DNA of 56,918 nt from Rhodoferax sp. (GCA_030682475.1 JAUXOA010000097.1:1-56918); one strand, 5' to 3'. Shown: positions 18,781 to 27,931, counted from the stretch's first letter. A program made the numbers and translations. The notes: generated by a model not told the origin, from the letters alone.

Positions 18781-19359
18781 ATGAATGCTCCAGCCAAATT
18801 TCTAGTTTTACTGGATGCCGCGCGTCCGGCTCTGCTGATTGACAGCGATAAGCATCTGTTGGGCGAGGTGATTGAAGACGACGGATTTATCGTCGACAGT
18901 CTGCTACTCAAAGCGAAAGTGTGCGCGATTCCGCGTACCGACATGCTCGATGCCGTGGTGCCGCCGCCTTTACCGGGGTTCGGGGCGGCGCTGCTTCCAG
19001 TTGCGCTGATTGCAAAAAGACGCCCAAATCATGGTCACCCGATGCCCCCCCGTGATCACAGTGGAGATGGCGTGCAGGACCCACCGAGTCGTCCGCCGTC
19101 GCCTCCGCCGCCTTCGCCTTCGCCGCCGTCACCCGACAGGACGCCAGAGCCAGTGCGCGATCCGCACCTCCCGGAGCATCCCGATCCGGTGCGAGAGCCG
19201 CCCTCCGATAGGCCGCCGGTGGCCGTCACGTCCGCGCGAATCGAGGTCCGGCAGCGGCCTCGCTCATTCGCATTTTCTAGGGTCTGCCCAAGGAGCCGAC
19301 ATGCCACGAAAGTCTTGGAGCGCAAAGCGCGAGCGCCAGTATGCGCACATCAAGGATAG
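18781..19359 (+). CDS. Proline-rich hypothetical protein
   Basis: A 192-residue frame. Residues 1-75 look like a small folded domain (LVLLDAARPALLIDSDKHLL, GFIVDSLLLKAKVCAI). Residues 92-150 are extremely Pro-rich with charged repeats (SRPPSPPPPSPSPPSPDR, EPVRDPHLPEHPDPVREPP). After about residue 155 the character is lost, and the end overlaps the following gene by 59 bases, so the true gene may have frameshifted near 19,200 and ended earlier. I know no family. The Pro/Asp/Glu repeat is not expected by chance, which supports a real protein. Confidence 0.45.
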   Translation: MNAPAKFLVLLDAARPALLIDSDKHLLGEVIEDDGFIVDSLLLKAKVCAIPRTDMLDAVVPPPLPGFGAALLPVALIAKRRPNHGHPMPPRDHSGDGVQDPPSRPPSPPPPSPSPPSPDRTPEPVRDPHLPEHPDPVREPPSDRPPVAVTSARIEVRQRPRSFAFSRVCPRSRHATKVLERKARAPVCAHQG

Positions 19360-19627
19360 CCTGCTCGGAAGCGGCAGGGGAGAAAAAGTAGCCGAGGAGA
19401 TTGCGGCACGCACCGTCAACAAGGAGCGGGCGCAACACGGCGAGTCCGAGCAGTCGAGCGCCTCGTCGATCAATGACATGTCGGCAAGCCGGCGCGGCGG
19501 TCTGCGATCGCATCAAGGTGCGGGTGGGCGCACGTTGGCTCAACTTCGCAACGAGGCGACGCAACGCGCCGTGAAAGGCCGCTCCAGGATGAACAAGGCG
19601 CAGCTGGAGCAAGCTCTGCAGCGCTGA
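19301..19627 (+). CDS. Plasmid-stabilisation-type basic protein
   Basis: A 108-residue protein beginning MPRKSWSAKRERQYAHIKDS, with EEIAARTVNKERAQHGE, RRGGLRSHQGAGGRTLAQL and a C-terminal RSRMNKAQLEQALQR helix similar to Rho N-terminal/SAP-like motifs. The family is widely annotated as plasmid stabilisation protein, usually on chromosomes or islands, and its function is unproven. RBS AAGGAG lies six bases before the ATG. The longer open frame upstream has no family sequence. Confidence 0.8.
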   Translation: MPRKSWSAKRERQYAHIKDSLLGSGRGEKVAEEIAARTVNKERAQHGESEQSSASSINDMSASRRGGLRSHQGAGGRTLAQLRNEATQRAVKGRSRMNKAQLEQALQR

Positions 19628-19659
19628 GCGCGCCCGGGCCGCAGCGAAACTGCTCGCCG

Positions 19660-19950
19660 ACCGGCGTATTTCTTCTGGAAAGCACCGTCCGAGGCGAGCC
19701 AGAGCACGCTGACGATCAACATGGCGCCGAGAACAAGCACGAACGCGCCGACAACCGTCAAGGGCGCGAACTCGCGCAGCATCGACAAGCGACGAGATCG
19801 GCAACAAAGATGTTGGCGCCATATTGCCTGAGTTGGTCAGCGCCCTGTAGGCGACAACGATCCCGAGCAGGAACGACAGCAGCCCGACGATGGGCAGTGC
19901 GTCGAATCCGGCGCTGCGCTTGCCGGGCGCTGGTGCGGCGCTTCATTGCA
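19660..19950 (-). pseudogene. Fused remnant of MlaE-like permease and MlaD-like MCE gene
   Basis: On the minus strand, pieces in different frames read IVGLLSFLLGIVVAY (19850-19910), then QGADQLRQYGANIFVADLV, then SMLREFAPL. These are consecutive conserved parts of MlaE permeases, needing at least two frameshifts. Directly after SMLREFAPL the sequence becomes VVGAFVLVLGAMLIVSVLWL, then SDGAFQKKY, the N-terminal membrane helix of an MlaD/MCE protein. The rest of MlaE, any ATPase and the rest of MlaD are missing. So a deletion joined the two genes of a lipid-transport ABC system and the remnant then decayed. Confidence 0.7.
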
Positions 19951-20196
19951 TAGCCTTGGAGAAGCGCGCCGGTGCTTGGCCTTGCGGCATTGTTGATTTT
20001 CGAAAGAAGCAAATGGTCTTCGTTTGATCTACCTCAAAAACCATTGCCGCATGCGCGTTAACCTGTTTACAGGTAGTGGTGACGCAGCCCGTCTCGTTCC
20101 GCCACTCAAACGGGATCGATTTACGTACGGATTAAGCAAAGGGGCTCGGCACACTCACCGATCTCCAGGAAGTCTGATTGATAAATTGGAGCACAC

Positions 20197-20760
20197 ATGG
20201 TTGCAATTTCCATCAACGCGATTCATACGCCCGCGTCGGCCACGGCCACGCGGATCAACTGGGCACCCTATCTCACCGGCATCGGCATCGGCGTCCTGAG
20301 TTGGATCGTGTTCGTCGTCGTCAACAATCCGATCGGCATCACCACGGCACTCTCTCAAGTATCGGGCGGCGTGGCCTCGCTCGTTGTTGGCACCGATGTG
20401 GTTGCCGCCAACACGTACTGGGCAAAGAACGCCTTCAAGCTCGACTACGGCACGCTATTCCTCGTCGGCACGCTGTTCGGCGGCCTCGGCTCGGCGCTCG
20501 CTGGCGGCAGTTGGCGTATCGAGACCGTTCCGCAGGTCTGGGCCGAGCGCTTCGGCCCGTCGCCCGCCAGGCGCTATGTGGTTGCCTTCATCGGCGGCAT
20601 CATCATCATGTACGGCGCACGTCTCGCCAATGGTTGCACCAGCGGGAACGGTATTTCCGGCGGCCTGCAGCTCGCGCTGATCGGCTGGGTGTTCCTCGCG
20701 GTCATGTTCACGACCGGCACCATCACCGCCTTCATCATGTTCCGCCCAAAAACATCCTGA
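20197..20760 (+). CDS. YeeE/YedE family sulfur transport protein, first half
   Basis: A 187-residue multi-span membrane protein. The family motif appears as YGARLANGCTSGNGISGG (about residues 144-161), close to the usual ARLADGCTSGHGISG, with the conserved Cys kept and the His replaced by Asn. TsuA/YeeE proteins take up thiosulfate or related sulfur species. RBS TTGGAGC. It is followed after 15 bases by a second YeeE-type gene, the usual two-subunit arrangement. Confidence 0.88.
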   Translation: MVAISINAIHTPASATATRINWAPYLTGIGIGVLSWIVFVVVNNPIGITTALSQVSGGVASLVVGTDVVAANTYWAKNAFKLDYGTLFLVGTLFGGLGSALAGGSWRIETVPQVWAERFGPSPARRYVVAFIGGIIIMYGARLANGCTSGNGISGGLQLALIGWVFLAVMFTTGTITAFIMFRPKTS

Positions 20761-20775
20761 TCAGGAGTTACATCC

Positions 20776-21330
20776 ATGTTCCCCATCACCGGCACCACCT
20801 CACTCATCTTGGCCGTCGTCTTCGGCTTTGCCTTCGGCTGGCTGCTGCATCGCGGCGGCGTTGCCAACTACAACACTATCGTCCGGCAGTTCCTGTTCAA
20901 GGATTTCACCGTACTCAAGGTCATGCTGACGGCGATCATTGTCGGCGGCATCGGCGTCTTCGTGCTGGTGCAGATGGGCTACGCGAAGTTTCACATCAAG
21001 CCGGCCGATTTGCTGGCAATCACGCTGGGTTCAGGGCTGTTTGGCATCGGCATGGTGCTCTACGGCTATTGCCCCGGCACGGCGCTCGCCGCTATCGGCG
21101 CGGGTAGCGTGCATGCGCTCGTCGGCGCATTCGGCATGATCCTCGGCGGCATCCTTTACGCGCTGAGTTTCGATTGGGTGTCGCAGGCCATCCTCCCGGT
21201 CTGGGCGATGGGCAAGGTGCAACTGCCCGAGTTGCTCGGGGTCGGTGCGCCGGTGATCTTCGCGGCCCTCGGACTGTTCGCGATCACGTTCTTCGTGATC
21301 CTCGAGCGCCGTTCGGCAAAAGCGCGCTGA
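20776..21330 (+). CDS. YeeE/YedE family sulfur transport protein, second half
   Basis: A 184-residue multi-span membrane protein, partner of the preceding gene. It carries FGWLLHRGGVANYNTIVRQF near the start and GMVLYGYCPGTALAAIGAG (about residues 92-110) with the conserved Cys of the family's CPG motif. RBS AGGAG eight bases before the ATG. The two half-size proteins together correspond to one full-length YeeE. Function inferred: uptake of thiosulfate or another reduced sulfur compound. Confidence 0.88.
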   Translation: MFPITGTTSLILAVVFGFAFGWLLHRGGVANYNTIVRQFLFKDFTVLKVMLTAIIVGGIGVFVLVQMGYAKFHIKPADLLAITLGSGLFGIGMVLYGYCPGTALAAIGAGSVHALVGAFGMILGGILYALSFDWVSQAILPVWAMGKVQLPELLGVGAPVIFAALGLFAITFFVILERRSAKAR

Positions 21331-21420
21331 TACCAGTGCAAATCGGCCACACTCAATAATTTCACAAAGATATATCGAACCTTCTTATTCGTTTCACAAA
21401 TTGCCTGACAGGAGTTCACT

Positions 21421-21465
21421 ATGGATCCATCCACCGTATGGATGGCGGTGAGCGTGGGTACATGA
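21421..21465 (+). CDS. Possible 14-residue leader peptide
   Basis: A strong RBS (CAGGAG) precedes ATG 21421, whose frame reads MDPSTVWMAVSVGT and stops at 21463-21465, overlapping an ATG at 21462 (ATGA) that opens the alpha/beta hydrolase frame. It could be a coupling leader or the cut-off start of a lost membrane protein gene. The RBS and overlap are the only evidence. Confidence 0.3.
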   Translation: MDPSTVWMAVSVGT

Positions 21466-22658
21466 ATGGCACGACTGACCTACCACGTAGGGCGACCAAA
21501 CCCATGATATTTCCCATCGGTTATCACAGTCTCCATCCCGACGTCAGCATGAACTTCCAGATGAACCGCTGGTTCGGCTCGGTGGGCGAGCCCGATATGC
21601 TGGAGGAAATGCGAATCGCCGCTGCGCGAATCGCGACCTATTCCGATTGGATACGTGAGTTTCTGGCGCTTGCGGAGCGCGCTTCGCAACACGGCCATGT
21701 GCTTAGAGCCGGGTTCTACTGGCGCTCCGCGGAATTTTTCATGCGGGCAGACGATCCGCAACGAAAGAGCGCCCGAGAAAAATTTCTGGGAGCGCTACGG
21801 TCGGTGTACGGACTTGAACTGGGTGAGCGCCATGCCGTGCCTTATGCCGCTGGTCATATCACAGGATTTCTTCCGGCATACCGCTTCACGCCGACTCGCG
21901 CCAAATGCACGATTGTCTTTATTGGCGGATTCGACAGCTATATCGAGGAGTTGACGCCGGCGTTCATCTATCTTCGCGACGCCGGCTATGACGTGATTGC
22001 TTTCGAAGGTCCCGGCCAGGGCGGCGCGCTGCACGAATCAGGTCTGCCCATGACCGCCGAGTGGCGTAGACCGGTCAGCGCCGTGCTCGACTATTTCGAC
22101 GTCGAACACGTAGCGCTGATAGGTATGTCGCTCGGCGCGTGTCTCGTGTTGCGTGCCGCGGCCTCCGAACCACGGGTCGAACGTGTGGTTGCCTACGATG
22201 TCCTCACTGATTTTCTGGACACCAATCTTCGACAGACCCATGCACTGCTGGGTGGACTGCTGAAAGCTCTGCTGGGGCTCGGAATGGCCAGTTCAGTCAA
22301 CGGGATGATCGCCCGGGTTGCCCGCGGAAGTCCGGTCGTGCAATGGGGCATTCAACAAGGAAAACACGTGACCGGCACGACCACGGCGTTCGACTACCTT
22401 CAAACCATCCAGCAATTCCGGACGGCGGATGTCTCCGCGTCGATCAGACAGGATGTTCTGCTATTGGCTGGAAGCGAAGACCACTATGTCCCGATGGAAC
22501 AGTGGCACCAGCAGATAAGAATGCTCAAAAACGCGCGCTCGGTTACCGCGCGCTTGTTTACGCGCGGCGAAAGTGCGCAGAACCACTGCCAAGTGGGCAA
22601 CTATGGCCTGGCCTTGAGAACCATCGTCCATTGGCTGAACGGGATTCTGGTCGCGTGA
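21462..22658 (+). CDS. Alpha/beta hydrolase
   Basis: A 398-residue protein with an N-terminal helical region (1-125) and a hydrolase core: KCTIVFIGGFDSYIEELTPA (oxyanion region), DVIAFEGPGQGGALHESGLP, nucleophile elbow ALIGMSLGACLVLRAA (Ser in GMSLG), LLLAGSEDHYVPMEQW with the acid, and a late His (AQNHCQVGNYGLALRTI). This layout resembles the 2,6-dihydroxypseudooxynicotine/FrsA-like hydrolases with an N-terminal cap. The start at 21462 overlaps a short leader frame; 21504 is an alternative. Substrate unknown. Confidence 0.8.
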   Translation: MNGTTDLPRRATKPMIFPIGYHSLHPDVSMNFQMNRWFGSVGEPDMLEEMRIAAARIATYSDWIREFLALAERASQHGHVLRAGFYWRSAEFFMRADDPQRKSAREKFLGALRSVYGLELGERHAVPYAAGHITGFLPAYRFTPTRAKCTIVFIGGFDSYIEELTPAFIYLRDAGYDVIAFEGPGQGGALHESGLPMTAEWRRPVSAVLDYFDVEHVALIGMSLGACLVLRAAASEPRVERVVAYDVLTDFLDTNLRQTHALLGGLLKALLGLGMASSVNGMIARVARGSPVVQWGIQQGKHVTGTTTAFDYLQTIQQFRTADVSASIRQDVLLLAGSEDHYVPMEQWHQQIRMLKNARSVTARLFTRGESAQNHCQVGNYGLALRTIVHWLNGILVA

Positions 22659-22701
22659 CGGTTGCCACCGGGCGCACGCTTGTAACCACATGGAGGAATG
22701 C

Positions 22702-22981
22702 ATGATGAACGATAGCGACTATTTGCAGACGACGGTCGATTCGCTGGTCCAGGCCGGCAAGGGCATCCTGGCTGCCGATGAAAGCGGCCCGACGATCGCC
22801 CAGCGGTTCAAGGCGATCGGCGTTGAGTCGACCGAAGAGAACCGGCGCGCATACCGCAGCCTGCTGCTGGGGACGCCCGGGCTCGGCGCGTTCATCAGCG
22901 GCGTCATCCTGTACGAGGAAACGCTCGGCCAGCGAAGCGACGACGGCACACCGCTGCCCGAGCTGGCCGCGCGCTTGGGGC
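22702..22981 (+). pseudogene. Class I fructose-bisphosphate aldolase gene, 3' part lost at the IS
   Basis: After a strong RBS (TGGAGG) the frame reads NDSDYLQTTVDSLVQAGKGI, then LAADESGPTIAQRFKAIGVE and FISGVILYEETLGQRSDDGT, the N-terminal quarter of a class I aldolase of about 340 residues. The homology ends at LPELAARLGLV, exactly where the IS630-type element begins (TA at 22982-22983). The remaining aldolase sequence, including the Schiff-base Lys, is not found after the element, where only about 50 bases precede the pgi stop. So this is insertion plus adjacent deletion, not simple interruption. Confidence 0.85.
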
Positions 22982-22983
22982 TA

Positions 22984-24175
22984 GTACATTGACACGTAAA
23001 TAACGAAACGTTAGTACACTCCAGCTATCGCCAGTCGGCATAAACAGGAGTGGTCATGCGTCAGACAGAACTGAACTTGAGCGAGGAAGATCGCTCGATT
23101 GTCGAAGGCATTCGCAGCAAGGGCTTGCATCAGGCACGAGAGGTCAATCGTGCTCATGTTCTGTCATGCCTGGACCTGGGCATCCCGGAAGCCCAAATCA
23201 TGGCTGTGCTTGGCATTGGTCGCACAGCGGTATGGCGCGCCCGTGCGGCATATTTGCAAGGCGGCGTGGAGTTGGCGGTGTTCGATGTAGCGCGTTCAGG
23301 ACGCCCGTGCCAGTACGACACCAACGCCGAAGCACGCGTGACGGCTTTGGCGTGTTCGGCGCCACCCACGGGGAGGCAGCGCTGGACGATGGTGGAGCTC
23401 GAACGCGCTGCTCGCCAAGAGCCTGGCATGGGCACCGTGAGCCGGGAAACCGTGCGGCGCATGCTCAAAAAAACGATCTCAAGCCCTGGCGCCGGGTGAT
23501 GTGGTGCATCGGGGCGCTGACCCAAGAGTACCGTGCTCGCATGTACGCTCTGCTCGAACTGTATGCGCGACCGATGTCTCGTGCGGAGCCAGTGATTTGC
23601 ATTGACGAGAAGAGCCTGCAACTCATCGGCCACAGCCGCGTTGCGCTGCCCATGGCTTCGCACAACCCAACCAAGCAGGATTACGAGTACGTGCGCAACG
23701 GCACCACCAATCTGTTTGTGGCCGTCGAGCCCAAGGCTGGCCAGCGAGTCGTTTCGGTCACCGAGCGTCGAGGCAAGATTGACTTCGTCGCCTTCATCAA
23801 TGAGTTGCTCACTGGCGCATACGCCAAGGCACGACGAATTCACTTGGTACTCGATAACCTGAACACTCACTTCAGAAAGTGCTTTGACGATGTGCTGGGC
23901 AAGTGCGCAGCCGCCAAGCTCCTGCGTCGCGTGCAGTTTCACTACACCCCAAAGCACGCGAGCTGGCTGAACATGGCGGAGATTGAGATCGGCATCCTCA
24001 GCCGCCAATGCTTGGATCGGCGCATTGCCAGCCGAGAACTTCTGGAATCAGAAGTCGATGCCTGGCAGCAAGCCCGCAACAAAGAAAAGCGAACCATCGA
24101 GTGGAACTTCACTCGACAGGATGCGGATCGAAAGTTGGGACGACATTATGTTTCCAAACTTGCGTGTTGATGTAC
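22984..24175 (+). mobile_element. IS630-family insertion sequence
   Basis: A 1192-bp element flanked by TA on both sides (22982-22983 and 24176-24177), the IS630 target. The ends are imperfect inverted repeats: with the flanking CTA included, the left end reads CTAGTACATTGACACG and the right end in reverse complement CTAGTACATCAACACG (14 of 16 matching), with weaker similarity continuing about 17 bases inward. It holds one transposase in two frames. The element separates an aldolase fragment from pgi. Confidence 0.88.
23056..24170 (+). CDS. IS630-family transposase, two frames joined by a -1 shift
   Basis: The N-terminal frame (23056-23499; ATG with upstream AGGAG) has the helix-turn-helix part (ARVTALACSAPPTGRQRWTM, ending RRMLKK). 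A run of seven A at 23467-23473 allows a -1 shift into the frame running to 24170, where KKNDLKPWRRVMWCI continues the family sequence. The DDE catalytic residues are intact: CIDEKSLQ, LVLDNLNTH and SWLNMAEIEI. The layout fits programmed -1 frameshifting at A7, known in several IS families, or a simple inactivating slip. Total length after the shift would be about 371 residues. Confidence 0.82.
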
Positions 24176-24229
24176 TAGACCAATCAGATGCTGCGCCCAA
24201 ACCATTGGGGAAACATGGTTCATTCGCTT

Positions 24230-25798
24230 CTATACCGTCCGCAGCCTCTGGAGCAAACCTTTGGTAGAGCCATCCAGCCCCGCCAAATCGCCATTAGTCA
24301 GGCGAGCGTGCACGTCTTTGGCCAGTAGCTTGCCCAGCTCCACGCCCCATTGGTCAAAGCTGTTGATGCCCCACAGCGCACCGCTGACAAAGACGCGGTG
24401 CTCCTGCAAGGCAATCAAAGCCCCCAAGCTGGTGGGTGTGAGCTCGTCGAGCAGCAAAAAAGTGCTGGGCCGGTTACCGGGAAAGTGTTTATGGCCGCCC
24501 GCATCCGCTTTGCCCACCATCAGCGCCTGGGCCTGGGCCACCGCGTTGGCCAGCAGCAAGGTGTGGTGACCTGGCAAAGCGTGCGGGGCCTTTTTGACGG
24601 CCACAAACTCCACCGGCACCACGTCGGTGCCCTGGTGCAGCATCTGGAAATAAGTGTGCTGGCCGTTGGTGCCGGGCTCGCCCCACAGCACCGGTGAGGT
24701 GCCAAAGGGCAGGGCCGCACCGGCGGCGTCCACCCGCTTGCCGTTGCTCTCCATCTCCAGTTGCTGCAAGTAGGCTGGCAGGCGGCGCAAGGCGCTGTGA
24801 TAGGGCGCGATTGAGCGGCTGCTAAAGCCATGAAAGTTGCGGTACCAGACGTCGAGCAAGCCCAGCCGCAGCGGCAGGTTGTGTTCGAGTGGCGCGCTGC
24901 GAAAGTGTTCATCCATCTCATGCGCACCGGCCAGAAGTTCGCGAAAACCTTGCGCGCCAATGGCAATCGCCAAGGGCAGCCCAATCGCCGACCACACAGA
25001 ATAGCGCCCACCCACCCAGTCCCAAAAACCAAAGGTGGTGCGGATGCCAAAGGCCTTGGCAGCGGCCACATTGGTCGTGAGCGCCGCAAAATGCCGGGCG
25101 ACATCGGTTCCGCCCAGGGCCTCAAACCAGGCCCTGGCGGACTGGGCGTTGGTCATGGTCTCGATCGTGCTGAAAGTTTTGCTGGCAATCAAAAACAGCG
25201 TGCTGGCCGGCTTGACGCGTTTTAGCACAGCCGCCAGTTCGTGTCCGTCCACATTCGAGACGAAGTGAAAGCGCTTGCCCGGCAGCACAAATTCATCCAG
25301 CGCCAGCAGCGCCATTTGCGGGCCCAGATCGGAGCCCCCAATACCGATGTTGACCACATCGGTAATCGCATCATCAGCGCGCACGGTTTGCGCGTAGGTC
25401 AGCATGGCGTTCAGCGTGGTGTGCACCGCCGCCAATTCGCTGGCGACATTGACAGTCGTTTGCGAAATATCAGCGGCGGCTAGCGGTGGATATCTCAATA
25501 ACCAGTGGAGCACCGCACGCTGCTCGCTCTGGTTGATCGCCGCACCGGCAAATAGGGCGTCCCGATGCTGCTCGACACCGGTTTGGCGCGCCAGATCAAA
25601 CAGCAACTGCTGCGTCGCGCTGTCGATCAGGTTTTTGGACAGATCGGCAAAAACATGGGGCGCAGTTTGGCTGAAGGTCTCAAAGCGGCCGGGGTCGGCG
25701 GCAAACGCGGCACGCAAATCGAAGGCGCGGCCACTGGCGTTGAATGAAGTCTGCAACGCCTCCCAGGCCGGGGTGCGGTCACAACGGGTGCGGGTCAT
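24230..25798 (-). CDS. pgi: Glucose-6-phosphate isomerase
   Basis: A 522-residue cytosolic enzyme interconverting glucose-6-phosphate and fructose-6-phosphate. Visible motifs: INQSEQRAVLHWLLR, VVNIGIGGSDLGPQMALLAL, FGFWDWVGGRYSVWSAIGLP, WGEPGTNGQHTYFQMLHQGT and the C-terminal NSFDQWGVELGK signature. The ATG at 25798 starts MTRTRCD; an upstream in-frame codon adds nine residues inside the previous gene. It begins just past the stop of the ABC ATPase gene on the same strand, so it is probably co-transcribed with the peptide transporter, an unusual placement for a glycolytic gene. The downstream side was reached by the IS-linked deletion, but pgi itself looks intact. Confidence 0.95.
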   Translation of the reverse strand: MTRTRCDRTPAWEALQTSFNASGRAFDLRAAFAADPGRFETFSQTAPHVFADLSKNLIDSATQQLLFDLARQTGVEQHRDALFAGAAINQSEQRAVLHWLLRYPPLAAADISQTTVNVASELAAVHTTLNAMLTYAQTVRADDAITDVVNIGIGGSDLGPQMALLALDEFVLPGKRFHFVSNVDGHELAAVLKRVKPASTLFLIASKTFSTIETMTNAQSARAWFEALGGTDVARHFAALTTNVAAAKAFGIRTTFGFWDWVGGRYSVWSAIGLPLAIAIGAQGFRELLAGAHEMDEHFRSAPLEHNLPLRLGLLDVWYRNFHGFSSRSIAPYHSALRRLPAYLQQLEMESNGKRVDAAGAALPFGTSPVLWGEPGTNGQHTYFQMLHQGTDVVPVEFVAVKKAPHALPGHHTLLLANAVAQAQALMVGKADAGGHKHFPGNRPSTFLLLDELTPTSLGALIALQEHRVFVSGALWGINSFDQWGVELGKLLAKDVHARLTNGDLAGLDGSTKGLLQRLRTV

Positions 25799-25799
25799 G

Positions 25800-26915
25800 C
25801 TAGAGGCGTCCTTCTTGCACCGCATGGCAGGCGATCTGCACGCCCTGAATCGTCAGCAACTGCGGTCGCTCGGCCCGGCAGCGCTCATTGACATGCGGGC
25901 AGCGCGGGTGAAAGGTGCAGCCGGTCGGCGGGCTCAAAGGGTTGGGCACTTCGCCCTGCACCGGGGTGCGGGCGCGGCCAGTGTCGTGCATTTTCGGGAT
26001 CGCGTCCAGCAGCATGCGGGTGTAGGGGTGTCTCGGGTCGGCAAACAGCGTCTGCTTGTCGGCCAGCTCGACCAGCCGCCCGAGGTACATCACCCCGACC
26101 TGGTCGCTGACATGGCGCACCACCGCCAGGTTGTGCGAGATAAACAGATAAGTCAACCCGCGCCCCTGCTGCAGGTCTTTCATGATGTTGAGCACCTGCG
26201 CCTGGACACTCACGTCCAGCGCCGAGGTGGGTTCGTCACAGACCAGAAACTCCGGCTTGGTGGCCAGTGCGCGGGCAATCGAGATGCGCTGGCGCTGGCC
26301 ACCCGAGAACTGGTGCGGGTACTTCACCATGTCCAGCGGGGACAAGCCGACCGACTGCAGCAGTTCGCCGACGCGTGATTCGAGTTCTGCCGCGTCGGTG
26401 ATCAAGCCGTGTTCTCTCAAAGGCTCGCCCACAATATCTTCGACAATCCAGCGCGGGTTCAAGCTGGCATAGGGGTCCTGAAAAATCATCTGGATGCGGC
26501 GGCGCAACTGCCGGCCTTGCGGCGTCTTGAAGGCGGCATGCGCGTCCTGGCCGTCAAAGGTCAGGCCGCCGCGGGTTGGCTGGTACAAGCCCACCAGCAG
26601 GCGGGCGACCGTGCTTTTGCCGCAACCCGACTCACCGACCAGTGCCAGTGTTTTGCCTTTTTCAATCTCGAAGCTGACACCGTCAACGGCCTTAAGCATC
26701 AATCGCGGCTTGCCTTCGAGCACGCGGTTCAGCCAGGGTGGCGACACATCGAAGGTCTTGGCCAGGTCATGCGCCTGAACTAAGGGAGCCCCCACGCTTG
26801 TCACTTCGTGTACTGCGCTGCCCCCCGAGAGGGCTAATTTTGGCTTACGCCGAATTTCGTTTCCTTGGGGCGGCCCGGCGGAAAATTCTTCGGCGATCCC
26901 TGTTATTTCGCTCAT
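25800..26915 (-). CDS. Peptide-type ABC transporter ATPase (DppF-like)
   Basis: A 371-residue nucleotide-binding subunit. Walker [10 protein letters not shown], signature [15 protein letters not shown], Walker [13 protein letters not shown], and the C-terminal oligopeptide-transporter zone with [15 protein letters not shown] that may carry a metal cluster. The first about 45 residues, including [20 protein letters not shown], precede the normal start ([13 protein letters not shown]) and look like translated intergenic repeat. The ATG overlaps the upstream ATPase stop (ATGA). Energises import by the two permeases encoded upstream. Confidence 0.92.
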   Translation of the reverse strand: MSEITGIAEEFSAGPPQGNEIRRKPKLALSGGSAVHEVTSVGAPLVQAHDLAKTFDVSPPWLNRVLEGKPRLMLKAVDGVSFEIEKGKTLALVGESGCGKSTVARLLVGLYQPTRGGLTFDGQDAHAAFKTPQGRQLRRRIQMIFQDPYASLNPRWIVEDIVGEPLREHGLITDAAELESRVGELLQSVGLSPLDMVKYPHQFSGGQRQRISIARALATKPEFLVCDEPTSALDVSVQAQVLNIMKDLQQGRGLTYLFISHNLAVVRHVSDQVGVMYLGRLVELADKQTLFADPRHPYTRMLLDAIPKMHDTGRARTPVQGEVPNPLSPPTGCTFHPRCPHVNERCRAERPQLLTIQGVQIACHAVQEGRL

Positions 26916-27889
26916 GCCGGGCTCCCGGCATGCAGCCAGCAGGCAGCGCGTGTCGCACCGGCCGGCAGCAGGTCCGGCCGGTCCTGCGTGCAGCGCTCAA
27001 ACACTTGGGGGCAACGCGGGTTGAAGGCGCAACCGGGCGGAATGGCGTTCAGGCGCGGCATGGCGCCATCAATCTGGTTCAGACGTTCGCGCTCCAGCGT
27101 GATGTCGGGAATCGCCGCCATCAGGCCCTCGGTATACGGGTGAGCGGGGTGGTTGATGACCTCATGCACCGGGCCAATCTCGGCAATGCGCCCGGCATAC
27201 ATCACGGCAACGCGGTCGCAGGTTTCCGCAATCACGCCCATGTCGTGGGTGATCAGCATGACGGCGGCGCCGCGCTTTTTGCAGATGTTTTTCAGCAGCA
27301 TGATGATCTGCGCCTGAATCGACACATCCAGCGCCGTGGTCGGCTCGTCGGCAACGATCAGTTGGGGCTCGGCGGCCAGCGCCAGCGCAATCACCACGCG
27401 CTGGCGCATGCCGCCCGAGAACTGGTGCGGGTAATGCTCAATGCGCTGCTCGGCCGCCGGAATTCCGGTGTCCTGCAGCAGCGAAATAGCGCGCTGGCGC
27501 GCTTCTCTGGCGTTCACCGGCAAGTGCGTCTGTATCGTCTCGATCAGTTGCCGGCCGATGGTGTACAGCGGATTGAGCGAAGTCAGCGGGTCTTGAAAAA
27601 TCGCACCAATCCGCCGGCCCCGAATGTGCCGCATCTGCTCGTAAGGCAGATTGTCGATGCGCTCGCCTTCGAGCAGGATCTGGCCGCTGCCAATGCGTCC
27701 CGGCGGCTCCAGCAGCCCGATGATGGCGGCGCCGGTCAGCGATTTGCCGGCGCCCGACTCACCGACAACACCGAGGATTTCACCCGGCGCGATGTCAAAT
27801 GAAATGTCGTCCAGCGCCCGCAGCGTGCCGCGCCGGCCGGGGAACTCGACGATCAGGTTTTTAACTTGGAGCAGGGGACGGGAGCTCAT
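26912..27889 (-). CDS. Peptide-type ABC transporter ATPase (DppD-like)
   Basis: A 325-residue ATPase. Walker A GESGAGKS, signature [15 protein letters not shown], Walker [14 protein letters not shown], and the C-terminal [15 protein letters not shown] motif of dipeptide/oligopeptide importers. Starts at ATG 27889, 42 bases after the permease stop. Pairs with the DppF-like ATPase to form the heterodimeric motor. Confidence 0.93.
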   Translation of the reverse strand: MSSRPLLQVKNLIVEFPGRRGTLRALDDISFDIAPGEILGVVGESGAGKSLTGAAIIGLLEPPGRIGSGQILLEGERIDNLPYEQMRHIRGRRIGAIFQDPLTSLNPLYTIGRQLIETIQTHLPVNAREARQRAISLLQDTGIPAAEQRIEHYPHQFSGGMRQRVVIALALAAEPQLIVADEPTTALDVSIQAQIIMLLKNICKKRGAAVMLITHDMGVIAETCDRVAVMYAGRIAEIGPVHEVINHPAHPYTEGLMAAIPDITLERERLNQIDGAMPRLNAIPPGCAFNPRCPQVFERCTQDRPDLLPAGATRAACWLHAGSPA

Positions 27890-27931
27890 GGGCAGGTGCA
27901 GTTGTGCATTTATAGGTAGCGCGAATCTTGT

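Noticed and set aside
24178..24229. Remainder of the aldolase gene after the IS
   Set aside because: The 50-odd bases in all frames show no aldolase motif before the pgi stop.
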